From Cafeteria roenbergensis (Eukaryota > Sar > Bigyra > Bicosoecida > Cafeteriaceae): DNA of 64,000 nt. Where the stretch lies: positions 86,268-150,267 of the forward strand of contig VLTN01000075.1 of NCBI GenBank assembly GCA_008330645.1. The letters are read 5' to 3'. Both the position numbers and the translations under genes were made by a program. A model generated the notes under the pieces. It saw only the letters and a list, made by a program, of their open reading frames with translations. It made no database searches and was not told the DNA's origin. Of the stretch, positions 1-9,389 are shown piece by piece. Numbering within the stretch: the stretch's first letter is position 1; each line of letters starts with the position of its first letter.

Positions 1-1
1 C

Positions 2-490
2 GCGGCGTGCGCTCGCGCCGGCCGGTGCGCCGCGCTGCTGCTCGACTCCATCGCCGGCCCGTTCAGGGTGCCGGACCCGGACGAGGGCTCTGGGGGCGCA
101 GCGTCGAAAGCCGCTCCCGGAAGCGCGGGCGGCGGCGGGGGCGGCCGGCGCTGGTTTGCCGGGCGCGCAAAGGCGCTTCTCGGGGTGAGCTCCGTGCTCC
201 GCTGCTTGGCCCTTGAGCGGCGGCTGCCGGTGCTGGTGGCCAACCAGGCCACGGCGGTGCTCCGCCCCGACGACTCGACGGCCGCGCCGGATGACGTGGC
301 GCCCGCTCTGGGGATGGCGTGGGCGCACGCGGCCCACGTTCGCGCGATGCTGCTGCGGCGGCGCGGCTCTGCCAACCCCCAGGCGAGGGCGGTGCGGGTG
401 GTGTTCCACCCGGCGGCGGCGAGCTCGGCTTGTGTTTGCGTGCTGGGCGAGGCGGGGCTGGGCGAGGCGGTGCTGGGCGAGGCGCCATAG
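2..490 (+). CDS. XRCC3: XRCC3-like RAD51 paralog, C-terminal part (truncated by window edge)
   Basis: The frame is open from the left edge to a TAG at 488-490, so only the C-terminal ~162 residues are present. It follows the end of the RecA-fold of XRCC3: a Walker-B-like strand and following motif (LLLDSIAGPF), a helix, the strand LPVLVANQATAVL (the L2-side NQ strand of RAD51-family ATPases), then PALGMAWAHAAHVR, which matches the PALG-W-A-VR block typical of XRCC3, and a final RAVRVVFHP/SSACVCVL hairpin. XRCC3 pairs with RAD51C in homologous recombination; that role is family knowledge. Residues around the NQ strand are Gly/Ala-rich insertions. The Walker A motif lies outside the window. Another RAD51 paralog is possible but fits the PALG-W block less well. 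Confidence 0.75.
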   Translation, partial: AACARAGRCAALLLDSIAGPFRVPDPDEGSGGAASKAAPGSAGGGGGGRRWFAGRAKALLGVSSVLRCLALERRLPVLVANQATAVLRPDDSTAAPDDVAPALGMAWAHAAHVRAMLLRRRGSANPQARAVRVVFHPAAASSACVCVLGEAGLGEAVLGEAP

Positions 491-992
491 GCCCGTTACG
501 ACGGCGGGGCGGGGCCGGGCGGGGCGCTCCGTCACGCCCTGCATGCGTACCCATCAGCGCAACATCAACACCGGACCAAGCGCGGACGGAGTGGCGGAAC
601 GCCGGACGGGAGGGCATGCCTCCCCAGAGGCGCTGCCCGCCCAGAGGCGCTGCCCGCCCAGAGGCGCTGCCCGCCCAGAGGCGCTGCCCGCCCAGAGGCG
701 CTGCCCGCCCAGAGGCGCTGCCCGCCCAGAGGCGCTGCCCGCCCAGAGGCGCTGCCCGCCCAGAGGCGCTGCCCGCCCAGAGGCGCTGCCCGCCCAGAGG
801 CGCTGCCCGCCCAGAGGCGCTGCCCGCCCAGATGCGCTGCCCGCCCAGAGGCGCTGCCCGCCCAGAGGCGCTGCCCGCCCAGAGGCGCTGCCCGCCCAGA
901 GGCGCTGCCCGCCCAGAGGCGCTGCCCGCCCAGAGGCGCTGCCCGCCCAGAGGCGCTGCCCGCCCAGAGGCGCCATCCCCCCCCCCGCCCCG
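491..992. other. Intergenic region holding a minisatellite
   Basis: This lies between the convergent XRCC3-like gene and the hydrolase gene. 491-620 shows nothing recognisable; the rest is mainly the 17-bp tandem array listed separately. Confidence 0.6.
623..972. repeat. 17-bp GC-rich minisatellite, about 20 copies
   Basis: The unit CCAGAGGCGCTGCCCGC is repeated head to tail with almost no divergence; one copy near 830 carries GATGCG for GAGGCG. Because 17 is not a multiple of three and the unit contains no stop on either strand, it gives long spurious ORFs on both strands. It sits in the 3' flank shared by two convergent genes. Confidence 0.95.
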
Positions 993-2033
993 TCAGGCCG
1001 GCGCGGCGCTCCTGAGCCATGCAATCACGGCGTCGATATCAGCGGCCTGCTGGACCATGGCGTGGCCGTGGCCGTGCACGATTCTGGCGCGGCCCGCCGC
1101 CCGGAAGCGGCCCATGAGCTCTACCTGCAGCTCCTCCGGGATGGAACGGTCCTCCGGGCTTGTGATGTGCAGGCTGGGCAGGGGGAGCGGCGTGTCCGCC
1201 GGCCACGGCGTGAGGGCGCGCGAGGCGATGCCGCAGACCATGACCACGGCCGGCGGAAGGATCGCGGAGCACCGGGCGCCAAACTCTGCCGGAGGCAGCG
1301 TGGCCTCGCTGGCGGTGGCCTCGCTGGCGGCCGCGGCGGCGGAGGGTGGCATCGGGGCTGCGCCGCTGGCGGCGGCGGGCAGCCCTGCCCGGTGGGCCAA
1401 ACCGGCCTGAACCAGCTGGTGGGCGAGCATCGCGCCCTGCGAGAACCCCAGCCAGGCGTCGAACGGCGGGCGCCCCCTAGCCCCAGTGCCGGCGCCACCA
1501 GCAGCGTCGGCGTCGCTGCGAGCCGCAGCGTGCGTTGCCGCCTCCAGAGCCAGCAGCGAGTCGTCCAGCCCGTGGTACCGGATGCCCGACGCGCGAAGGG
1601 ACGACACCGGCTCGGCCCCCGGGGCGAGCTCTGGGAAGAACCAGCCCTTGGCGTCGGGAGGCGGTTCCCCGCCGAACGCGCTCGTGACCTGGTGCGGCGC
1701 CTCAGCCCAAACGAGCTCCACTCCGTTGCGCGCAGCCTTGCGCCTCCACGAGCTCAAGCGCTTCCGAAAGGCGTCCGCATTTTGGCACCACCCGTGGAGC
1801 ATCAGCACTCGCAGCGGCCGCGAGGCGGCGCCCGCACCCTTGCCCGACGCAGTTTTCCCGCCCTTGCCCCCTCGCCCCGCCCCCTTGGCCTTCCCGGCCG
1901 CCTTCGCGCCAGCAGCGGCGGGCGGGGAGGGTGCGCCCGCAGCTGCGGCGGCGGCCGCGCACCTCAAGAGGGCGCCCAGTTCGTCGGCGGCAGCGACGGC
2001 GAGCGGCTCGGCTGCTCTGGCAACGGAGGCCAT
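993..2033 (-). CDS. FSH1/OVCA2-family serine hydrolase
   Basis: 346 residues from the ATG at 2033. The alpha/beta-hydrolase core begins with LRVLMLHGWCQNADAF (about residues 74-89), the form FSH1/OVCA2 proteins use for the first strand and oxyanion loop. The nucleophile elbow is GFSQGA (Ser198), the acid is in TSPEDRSIPEE (Asp295), and the histidine is in HGHGHAM (His320-324). Substrates of this family are short-chain esters; the physiological substrate here is unknown. The first ~70 residues are an Ala/Gly/Lys-rich extension, and the segment between the nucleophile and Asp295 carries an Ala/Ser-rich insertion, so the protein is longer than the usual 220-250 residues. The frame stays open upstream to 2219, but 2033 starts the Ala-rich leader and leaves a normal 260-bp divergent spacer to the carrier gene. 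Confidence 0.8.
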   Translation of the reverse strand: MASVARAAEPLAVAAADELGALLRCAAAAAAAGAPSPPAAAGAKAAGKAKGAGRGGKGGKTASGKGAGAASRPLRVLMLHGWCQNADAFRKRLSSWRRKAARNGVELVWAEAPHQVTSAFGGEPPPDAKGWFFPELAPGAEPVSSLRASGIRYHGLDDSLLALEAATHAAARSDADAAGGAGTGARGRPPFDAWLGFSQGAMLAHQLVQAGLAHRAGLPAAASGAAPMPPSAAAAASEATASEATLPPAEFGARCSAILPPAVVMVCGIASRALTPWPADTPLPLPSLHITSPEDRSIPEELQVELMGRFRAAGRARIVHGHGHAMVQQAADIDAVIAWLRSAAPA

Positions 2034-2293
2034 GCTTCCCTCGCCGGCGCCGTGGCGGCCCCGGGGCACCCCCTGGCTGCAGTCGGCGCGATGTCTGGCG
2101 CGACGGCCAGAGGGGCTCCGCCTGCTGCCTGCTGTGGTTCGCGGGCGCGAGCCCCGAAGACGCGCGCTCTGCAATGCCTCGCTCTGACTCTGCCGTCCTG
2201 ACCCACTGCCATTCCGCATCTGCGAACGCTCCGCTCCCGGCTTGCCAAGGAGCCCGGCCCTGCCGCCGGGGCGCCCTCCATCCTCGCGGGGTC

Positions 2294-3700
2294 ATGGACC
2301 AGGCTCCCGGAGCCCCGCCCAGCACCGAGGCGATTCAATGGGGCGAGCTTGGTGAGCGTGCCCCTCGCCGCTGACGCGGGCGGCGAGCGCAGCATTCCCA
2401 GCGCAGGCCAGCGCCGCGCGGGGCACAGTTGGCGTGATCGAGTGCTGCTGCTCGCATCCTCCCCCTCCGTCCCTGGCTATGGTGCCGCGCAGACCCGTGG
2501 AAGTTTTACACCATTGGCCCGACGGTGTTTTTCGGCGTGCGCGCCATCAACCACCCGAGTGAGCTCCTCGCGCAGGCGCCACTGACGCCACGCAAGGCCC
2601 TCGGCGCCCTTGGCGTGCGCCGCATTTGCTTTCGCTGTCTCGGCGATGCGCTGCAGGCGGGGCGGAGCGCAGCCAGAGCTGCCGGCGGCGCCGCCGCCAA
2701 TGAGGCCCCACCTTGCAGCGTTGCCTGCAGCGTCCACCGGCCCGGCGCGGCAGCACCCCGCCTGCCGTTGCGGGTGTTTGTTTTTATTGCCAGCGCGACC
2801 GCTCGTTTGTCGCTCGCTGCGCTCCGGTCTCTTGCGCGCGTGTGCGCTCGCGCAGTGAACGTGGTGAAGACGCGGCTGCAAGCGCAGCTGGCCGGGGCGC
2901 CGGCCTACAGCGGCACGGCCGACGCAGTGCGCAGCATCTGGCGGCAGGAGGGCGCCCGCGGGTTCTTCAAGGGCTTCGGCACCTCCATGCTCAACCTGGC
3001 GGTGGGCCAGATTTACATCAGCGTCTTTGAGCGAATGCGCTCCGGCGACGTGGCTCTGCTCAACGGGCTCTCGGAGGCGCAGCGCACGGCTGTGGGCGCC
3101 TGCACGGCGGTGCTCGTGTCGCAGACGGTGTCCAACCCCATCGACGTGGTCTCGCAGCGCCTCATGGTGGACAGGTCGGGGCCAGCGCCCAGGGGCGCCG
3201 CGTGGCAGCCCGCGGCTCTGCGCGTCGCTCGCGAAGTGGTCGCCGGCAGCGGGGCGCGGGGCCTGTTCCGCGGGTACTGGGCCAGCATCCTGCAGATGGC
3301 GCCCGGGTCCTCGCTGTGGTGGACGTCGTACGGGATTTACCGGAACGCGCTGCTGGGGTGTCTCGGGCCCGCCCCGGCCCCGTGGCACCCCCGCGCCGTG
3401 GAGGTGGTGTCCGGTGCGATGGCCGGGAGCACGGTGGCGATCATCGCAAACCCGCTCGACGTGCTGCGCACGCGGGTGCAGGTTCACGGGCTGCCGCTGC
3501 TGGCCACGCTGCGGTCCATCCTGTTTCAGGAGGGCCTTCGTGGCATCTCGGCCGGAATGGCGGCGCGCGTGGCCACCATGGCGCCCAACGGCGCGCTGGT
3601 CATGTCGGCGTACGAGCTGATTAAGCGGCTGTCCCTCACTGACGAGGCGCGCCTCGCGAGGAGCCAGGCCGCCGCAGCCGCCGCTGCGGAGCGGGCGTAA
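2294..3700 (+). CDS. SLC25A44: SLC25A44-like mitochondrial carrier, three exons
   Basis: Exons 2294-2351, 2493-2558 and 2856-3700 join in frame to 322 residues. Introns are 141 and 297 bp, each GTGAG...CGCAG. The spliced N-terminus reads IQWGELDPWKFYTIGP, close to the SLC25A44 opening (I-x-W-x-x-L-D-x-x-K-F-Y). Three carrier repeats follow with signature positions PMNVVKTRL, PIDVVSQRL and PLDVLRTRV; PIDVVSQ is characteristic of SLC25A44, a branched-chain amino acid importer of the inner mitochondrial membrane in animals. Odd points: the first signature has Asn where Asp is usual, and intron 2 is a multiple of three without a stop, so its retention would keep the frame. A run of 15 G starts 10 bases after the stop. 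Confidence 0.85.
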
Positions 3701-3992
3701 AAGGTAGCCGGGGGGGGGGGGGGGCGAAGCGGGTGGAGCGGGCGGGCGGGCGGAGCGGCAGCTGCGACCCCAGCGGCCTGTTTGGCGCTCCGCACGCGCG
3801 CCCGCTCCGCCGCTGCTGCGACTGCACGCGTGCTTGCTATGCGCACGCTTGTGCGGGGCGGCTCGGCGCGCTGAGTGTGTGTTGTCGTGCCGGGCGGGGG
3901 AGGGCCAAGTCGCGTGAGCAAAAAAAAAAAACTTGGCAAACGGACGCAGGCAAGCCACGACCGAGCGGCCAGACGCACAGTCACGCCCCCAG
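3701..3992. other. Convergent spacer with poly-G and poly-A tracts
   Basis: This lies between the carrier gene and phosphoglycerate mutase. It contains G15 at 3710-3724 and A12 at 3920-3931. No gene is seen. Confidence 0.7.
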
Positions 3993-5072
3993 TCAGGCAC
4001 GGATGGACGCCTGGGCGGCTACCCTGGCGGCCTCCGCCTCGATGGCGGCCTGGTCGCCGAGGTAGTACCCGGAGAGCGGCGCCGCGGCGGTGCGGCCGGC
4101 CGGGCAGGGCAGCGGCTTGAGGTCGTCTCCGAGGGTATACACGAGGGGCACGCCGGTGGGGATGTTCACGCCGATGATGTCCTCGTTGCCGATGCCGTCC
4201 AGGTGCTTCACGAGGGCGCGAAGGCTGTTGCCGTGCGCTACGATGAGAACCCGCTTTCCGGCGGCAAGTGCCGGCGCAATGTCCGACTCCCAAAACGGCA
4301 CCACGCGGTCGCACGTGATGGCGAGCGACTCGGCCAGCGGCAGTACATCCGGGCTGAGAGCGGCGTAGCGGCGGTCGTGGCCCGGCCAGTGCTCGTCGGA
4401 GCGGTCGAGGGAGGGAGGGGGCACGTCGAACGAGCGCCTCCAAATCTTCACCTGGTCCTCGCCGTGCTTGGCCGAGGTTTCGGCCTTGTTCAGCCCGCTC
4501 AAGGCGCCGTAGTGGCGCTCGTTGAGGCGGTAGTCCTTCACGGTGGGGAGCCAGGACTGGCCGGCAGCCTCCAGAGCGAGGTTGCACGTGGTCACGGCGC
4601 GGGTCAGCACGGACGTGAACACCATGTCGAACTCAAAGCCCTCCTCCTTGAGCGACTCGCCTCCCGCGGTGGCCTCAGCGCGGCCCTTGTCTGTCAGAGG
4701 CACGTCCACCCACCCGGTGAACCGGTTCTCAAGGTTCCAGGTCGACTGACTGCGAGGGCAAGGCGCGGGCAACCACGAGCGGTGAGCGGAGGAACGCCCA
4801 AGGCTGGCCCGTGGGACTCCCGCAGGCCACGGCCCAGGCAGCCGCGCGCACTCGCACGCAGAGGAGGCGGCTTTTGTTCGAAGCGGGGCAGGCCAGCAAG
4901 GCCGGCCCGTCCAAGGCTCGGCCAGATCCGCCGCCCGGCTCCGGGCCGATGGCGGCAGCGCGTGTGACCCTCGGCCGCCTCACCCGTGGCGCATCATCAC
5001 GAGGCTGTGGGCGCTGCGCCTGCCCGCCGCAGTCCCCACGATGGATGCCGAGCGCTTCACGGCGGCGTTCAT
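3993..5072 (-). CDS. PGAM: Cofactor-dependent phosphoglycerate mutase, two exons
   Basis: Exon 1 (5072-4984) and exon 2 (4749-3993) join across a 234-bp GTGAG...CGCAG intron to 281 residues. The splice falls inside the catalytic motif: exon 1 ends LVMMRH plus two bases of Gly and exon 2 continues [13 protein letters not shown], rebuilding RHGQSTWN with the phosphorylated His29. Further family landmarks are [17 protein letters not shown] (proton donor Glu and substrate contacts), RRSFDVPPP, and [15 protein letters not shown] with the second catalytic His. The enzyme interconverts 3- and 2-phosphoglycerate in glycolysis. The ~20 residues before LVMMRHG are longer than in cytosolic forms and could be a weak targeting peptide. 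A Gln replaces the usual Glu in RHGES, which is tolerated in the family. Confidence 0.93.
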
Positions 5073-5278
5073 GGCTCCCGGGTGCAGACCTGGTGTGCGA
5101 CGGCGCCCTTGGTGGCCAGTGTTTGAAGCAATCGCGAAGCCAACTGTGGAGCAGTCTGGTCCCAACTCTGGGGCCCAAGTCGCTTGCAGAACGGCACGCT
5201 TGCCACACTAGCGGGCCGCGGCTGGGCGGAATGCGCGGGGCGCAACCGCAGCGCCGCCGAAAGGCGCCATTACTGGCC

Positions 5279-6796
5279 ATGGCAGCCGATGCGGCCGCGC
5301 CGCAAGCCTGGGAGGTCCGCCAACCGCCCGCGCGCGCGCAACGATCAGCAGAGCGGCCAGCGCTGTCGCCGGCCCGCTCGCCGAGCCCCATCGACATGAG
5401 CGCCGCCTCTCCCGGAAGGCGGCACGGATTCGTTCCCCGCGGCCGCTCGGGGGCGGGCGGGAGCCCGGGCGTGCCCGTAGCGCGAGGCTTGCAGCCCTCC
5501 GCCCCTGCACCAACACCAGCGGCGGTGCTGGACCGCGGCGACAGCCCGCCCCGCGTGCCCGACGGAGCGTTTGGCGACGCGGACGACGACGAAGACTGGC
5601 CTTCCGCCGAAGACGACGAGGAGGCCGAGGACTGGGGCCCGGTTCCAACGCGGCCGCTCGACCTTAGCCCGGGTCGCACGCAGGCCGCGCCCGGCCGCGG
5701 TGCTGGCAGAGCCGGCCCAGCCCCTGGCCCGGAGGACGAGGGGTTTGAGGACGGCATCGGGTACGGCGACGACGAGGACTATGGCTTCGCCAGCCCGGCG
5801 GAAGGATTCGCCGACGACCGGTCGGCGCCAGGGCGCGGGGAGATCGACGGACCGGGCGGCAGGCGCAGCGGGGCGGGGACGGGTGCCGCTCCCGGGGCCG
5901 CTGACGCGAGGGGCGCTCCGGGGAGGGCGGGGGCGGATTCGGGCGCCTTGGGGCGGGCTGGCAGCAGAGGCGCCGGGTCCAGCCGGGGTGCCGGGCAGAG
6001 CCGCCCACAGCAGCGGCAGTTGAGTCGGCAGAGCCAGCCTCGACAGCAGAGCCGACAGAGGCAGCAGAACCATCGCCGCACGGCAGGGAGCGCGTCCGGG
6101 GTCAGACGCGCCCCCCCCTCCTCCGCGTCAGCCGACCCGGGCGCGGCAGCAGCCGCCGTGGCGTCGCGAGGCAGCGCCGCCCCCGGCCCCCCGCCCTCCT
6201 CCGCGGGCGCCGGCGCCGCCGCCTCGGGCCGGCGTGGCCACAGCCAGCCCTCGCTCGAGTTCTCCCGCCGGGCTAGGGCCGTCGACTACACGCCAAAGAC
6301 GCTGGAGCAGTACAGAGCGGCGCAGCCGGCCGACGGGCGGTACGTCGAGCTTGGAACGCTGGGCCCGGACCTGTCGACGGAGGAACTTTCCCGGAAACAC
6401 GCGCAGCGGCGACGAGTGCGGGAGTACTCGAAGCGGGTGGCGAGAGCGGTGAAGGCACCCGTGGCGCCGCGGCCGGCGCCGCAGGCGGAGGAACGGCACC
6501 GCGCTGCTGAGCGACGCGCAGAGCCGTCGGCGAGGGAGCGAGCAATGCAGTTTGCGCGGAGCAGAGTGCCGCAGCCCAAGACGAGGTCGCCAGCGGCCGC
6601 GGCGGGGCCAGGGCACACCAGCGGCGGCGGAGGCGGCAGCGGCAATGGTGGTGGTGGGAGTGGCGGTGGGATTGGCGGTGGCAGGAGTGGAGGCGGGGGA
6701 GGCGGCGGGGCCGCCGGCCCGTCGCCCCTGGAGGCGCTAGAGGCGGAGCACGATCGCCTGGCCGCTCGCGTGGCCGGAATTCGGCGTTTGGTGTGA
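5279..6796 (+). CDS. JHY-like protein (putative cilium-associated), mostly low complexity
   Basis: 505 residues from the ATG at 5279 (in-frame alternatives at 5231 and 5396). Residues ~90-180 are acidic and the middle is Gln/Arg/Ser-rich (repeated RQQSR-like blocks). The only conserved-looking block is at about residues 335-385: DYTPKTLEQY, then YVELGTLGPDLS, then a basic helix with RRRVREYSKRV. This order (a YTLxDYK-like box, a LGxLGPD box, a basic KR-EYxKxV helix) resembles the C-terminal domain of JHY/C11orf63, known in animals for ependymal cilia. A poly-Gly tract and a short helix end the protein. Assignment rests on that one motif and is tentative. It lies 206 bp from the divergent phosphoglycerate mutase start. 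Confidence 0.6.
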   Translation: MAADAAAPQAWEVRQPPARAQRSAERPALSPARSPSPIDMSAASPGRRHGFVPRGRSGAGGSPGVPVARGLQPSAPAPTPAAVLDRGDSPPRVPDGAFGDADDDEDWPSAEDDEEAEDWGPVPTRPLDLSPGRTQAAPGRGAGRAGPAPGPEDEGFEDGIGYGDDEDYGFASPAEGFADDRSAPGRGEIDGPGGRRSGAGTGAAPGAADARGAPGRAGADSGALGRAGSRGAGSSRGAGQSRPQQRQLSRQSQPRQQSRQRQQNHRRTAGSASGVRRAPPSSASADPGAAAAAVASRGSAAPGPPPSSAGAGAAASGRRGHSQPSLEFSRRARAVDYTPKTLEQYRAAQPADGRYVELGTLGPDLSTEELSRKHAQRRRVREYSKRVARAVKAPVAPRPAPQAEERHRAAERRAEPSARERAMQFARSRVPQPKTRSPAAAAGPGHTSGGGGGSGNGGGGSGGGIGGGRSGGGGGGGAAGPSPLEALEAEHDRLAARVAGIRRLV

Positions 6797-7100
6797 ACGA
6801 GGCGGATCAAGCTTTCGGGCAGACTGCGTGTTGCCGGGCCGCCGTCGCAGGGGCGCTTGCCTCTGAAGCGAACACGTCGTCTGTCCGCGCAACAACAGCC
6901 GGTGGGTCGGGCGCGCTCGACGCCACGCGCAATCCCAGCACGACACTCAGAGCTGACTCGCTTGCTCAGAGCTGACTCTCTTGCTCAGAGCTGACTCTCT
7001 TGCTCAGAGCTGACTCTCTTGCTCAGAGCTGACTCTCTTGCTCAGAGCCTGCCGATGCCCACAACTACGGCCATAGTCCTGCCTTGAGTCTGGCGCAGGG
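6797..7100. other. Convergent spacer
   Basis: This separates the JHY-like gene from the next minus-strand gene and contains the 19-bp repeat listed separately. Nothing else is recognised. Confidence 0.6.
6945..7049. repeat. 19-bp tandem repeat, about 5 copies
   Basis: The unit AGAGCTGACTCTCTTGCTC is repeated head to tail; the first copy has CTCGCTTGCTC. It lies in the common 3' flank of two convergent genes. Confidence 0.9.
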
Positions 7101-9047
7101 TCACGCCCGCAGGCCGTGCGCCCGCATCACGCTCGCCGGCGCCCCCAGCAAGTGGCCCTCCCCCTGCCCGAGGCGTCGCAGGTTCGTCGCCAGGTCGGCG
7201 GCCGTCCTGGCGGCGGTTTCGTCGCCGTCGTCGCCCTGCCCAGTCATGGCCATGGCGGCGGCGCGGGCGGCTGACTGCTTGCCCAGGCCCGCCGATGCGC
7301 GCTCAGCTCTGCCCAGCGCGAGCGACCCCGCTCTCAGCAGCCAGTCCAGCCGAGTCTGCACCTCGTCCCGGTCCGGGAACCGGCGCCCCAGCCCCGCGAA
7401 GTCAACTCGGGGCGCTGTGATCCACACTCTTCCCCTCATTGGCGCGAGGCTCTTTCCGAGAAACGCCGCAACCTGACCGGCCGCGGCGCGGCCCAGCGGG
7501 CGGCCCACGCGAATCACGTGCAGCCACGGTCGATCGACTGTCCGGCAGAGCTCGCCAAGCGACCGGACCGCTGACACGCCGCCCGGCTGCGACCAGAGCA
7601 CGACTGGCCCAGCCGAGGCGGGCACCAGCAGAGCCGCCCTCTCGCCCCAGTCGCGCCCGCACGCCACGGCCGCGTGCAGAGCCAGCAGGTCCGGCGAGTC
7701 GCGCGGCAGAGCCACAATCGACGTCGTGACAGTCGCCAGAGTGTCGTGGATGACGACCGTGACGGACGGAAACGCCTCCCGACTGCGCACGATGCGGCGG
7801 CGATCCAGCAGCTGCGGTTTCGCGTCGAGGGACGAGGCTTCGGTCTGAGTCGCTGTGCGCGCCCCGGCAGAGCCGCCGCCGCCAGCGCGCCCGGTATCGC
7901 CCCCGACCACGCCAGCGCCAGCGCCAGCGCCAGAGCTTGCACCAGCGCCAGAGCTTGCACCAGCGCCAGCGCCAGCGCTTGCACCAGCGCTTGCACCAGC
8001 GCTTGCACCAGCGCCTGTGGCGACTGGCGTGGCTGCACGGCCGGGTCTGGGTCGGGCGGCGACTGCAAACAGCTCGTCCGCGCTCATCGATGGCTGGACC
8101 GCCGGCGCGGACGGGCCAAGAGCGCCGAAACCGCTGCCCGCCGAGTCGCTGGCCGGGCCGCGGCTGTCGGCTCTGCTGCTGGCCGGGCCGCGGCTGTCGG
8201 CTCTGCTGCTGGCCGGGCCGCGGCTGTCGCAGTCGTCGGCGCCGAAAAACTCCGGCTGGCGTCGCGCCGGCGCCGTGGCTGCGCCCGAGACAGGGCCCGC
8301 TGCGGCCGCTGCGGCGCTGGGACTGCCGGGTGTGGGGGAGGCAGCGAACGCCCCGGCAGGCGTGCCCACGGCGGCCCCGCCGGCAGCCTCCGCCTGCAAG
8401 TCGGCCTCCTCGACGAACGCACCGGCCTCGCCATGCGTGGTGCGCTTGCGGCCGGTGCGGCTGAACGCGGCGGAGGCGCCGTGTCGCGACCACCCGAGCA
8501 CGACGCCGCCTGCCCGGTAACAGGCAGGGCACCCCACCGCGGCCCCCCCGCACAGCTGGCACACGCCCCACGCATCCCACGTGCGGGGGGACCACACGCG
8601 GCCAGGGGCGGCGCTGTCGGCGCCCGGCTGCGCGCTGGCGGTCTCGGGCGTTGCCCCGCGCGCGTCGGCCCTCCCGCCGCTGCCCGCCGCCCGCTGCTGG
8701 GCTGCTGGCTCGCGCGGCTGCGGGCCAGCGCCTCCGGCCGGCCCAGGCGACGGAATAGTGGGCTGGCTAGCTGCCTCTTCGTCCGTTCGCGCACCGGGGC
8801 CGTCTTTGGCCTCGGCGGCACCGCCGTGCGGTTGCAGCAGCGGCGGCTGCACCCCTCGACGGGTTGGGAAGCCAATTCGCACCTCGGTGCCCTCCTCCGC
8901 GTGGACCCTTGCTGCCCCGCGAATCAGGGCCATCTCCCTGGCGCGCCTGCGCTGCCTCTGGAGCTCCATGAGCGCCTTGTCGCGCGCGCGCCGGCGCTCC
9001 TGGCGCGAGGCGCTGCGCCCAACCGAGGCGCGCGGCCCCGAGTCCAT
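7101..9047 (-). CDS. Unknown protein with N-terminal basic helix and CxxC pairs
   Basis: 648 residues; I do not recognise a family. Residues ~12-60 form an Arg-rich amphipathic helix (RQERRRARDKAL, RRRAREMALIRGAA) followed by EVRIGFPTRRG. Near residue 155-170 the pairs CQLCGG and CPACYRAG form a plausible zinc ribbon (C-x2-C-x6-C-x2-C). Residues ~270-300 contain three exact copies of a RADSRGPASS decapeptide encoded by 30-bp direct repeats (8150-8233), and residues ~345-380 are an Ala/Gly/Ser repeat from CAGCGC/CTTGCA-type DNA repeats. The C-terminal ~230 residues are non-repetitive with alternating hydrophobic strands (FPSVTVVIHDTLATVTTSIV; RVWITAPRVDF) and look like a folded domain. The unusual mix of a conserved-looking N-terminus and expanded repeats suggests rapid evolution in the middle. 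Confidence 0.65.
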   Translation of the reverse strand: MDSGPRASVGRSASRQERRRARDKALMELQRQRRRAREMALIRGAARVHAEEGTEVRIGFPTRRGVQPPLLQPHGGAAEAKDGPGARTDEEAASQPTIPSPGPAGGAGPQPREPAAQQRAAGSGGRADARGATPETASAQPGADSAAPGRVWSPRTWDAWGVCQLCGGAAVGCPACYRAGGVVLGWSRHGASAAFSRTGRKRTTHGEAGAFVEEADLQAEAAGGAAVGTPAGAFAASPTPGSPSAAAAAAGPVSGAATAPARRQPEFFGADDCDSRGPASSRADSRGPASSRADSRGPASDSAGSGFGALGPSAPAVQPSMSADELFAVAARPRPGRAATPVATGAGASAGASAGASAGAGAGASSGAGASSGAGAGAGVVGGDTGRAGGGGSAGARTATQTEASSLDAKPQLLDRRRIVRSREAFPSVTVVIHDTLATVTTSIVALPRDSPDLLALHAAVACGRDWGERAALLVPASAGPVVLWSQPGGVSAVRSLGELCRTVDRPWLHVIRVGRPLGRAAAGQVAAFLGKSLAPMRGRVWITAPRVDFAGLGRRFPDRDEVQTRLDWLLRAGSLALGRAERASAGLGKQSAARAAAMAMTGQGDDGDETAARTAADLATNLRRLGQGEGHLLGAPASVMRAHGLRA

Positions 9048-9389
9048 GCCGGGCCGCGCGGCCGCACTTGGGCCACCTCGCTGCTGGTCGCCCTGTGCTC
9101 AAGCCGCCGCGAGAGCCCGCCCGCGCGCGGTGCCGTTCTGAAGGCGGGCCCGTGTGTGTGTGCGAGCGGGCGGCGAGCCGTGCATGCTTGTCGCGATCAA
9201 ATACTCTACTTGGACGCGGCCCTTGAGCCAATGCGAGTGGGCGCCCCAGGCAGCGCAAGCGGGCCAACAAGCGAGCCTGGCCGATCCGCAACAACAGCTT
9301 CAGACGCCCTCCCTGGCCTCCCGTGCCAGAGGGTGGCCGCGTGCCGGCAGCGGCGCGGCGCACGCAGCGGGGGGTTGCGGGCTGGCGCC
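9048..9389. other. Spacer between two minus-strand genes
   Basis: 342 bp upstream of the Zn-ribbon-like gene and downstream of the GDPD-like gene. A slightly AT-richer patch is near 9195-9215. No gene or clear signal is seen. Confidence 0.5.

Noticed and set aside
213-2201. Long + strand ORF of 662 codons over the minisatellite and hydrolase
   Set aside because: It is produced by the stop-free 17-bp array and by antisense reading of the hydrolase gene; its composition is Arg/Ala/Pro noise.
6945-7049. CRISPR array
   Set aside because: The repeats are contiguous 19-bp units without unique spacers, in a eukaryotic intergenic region.
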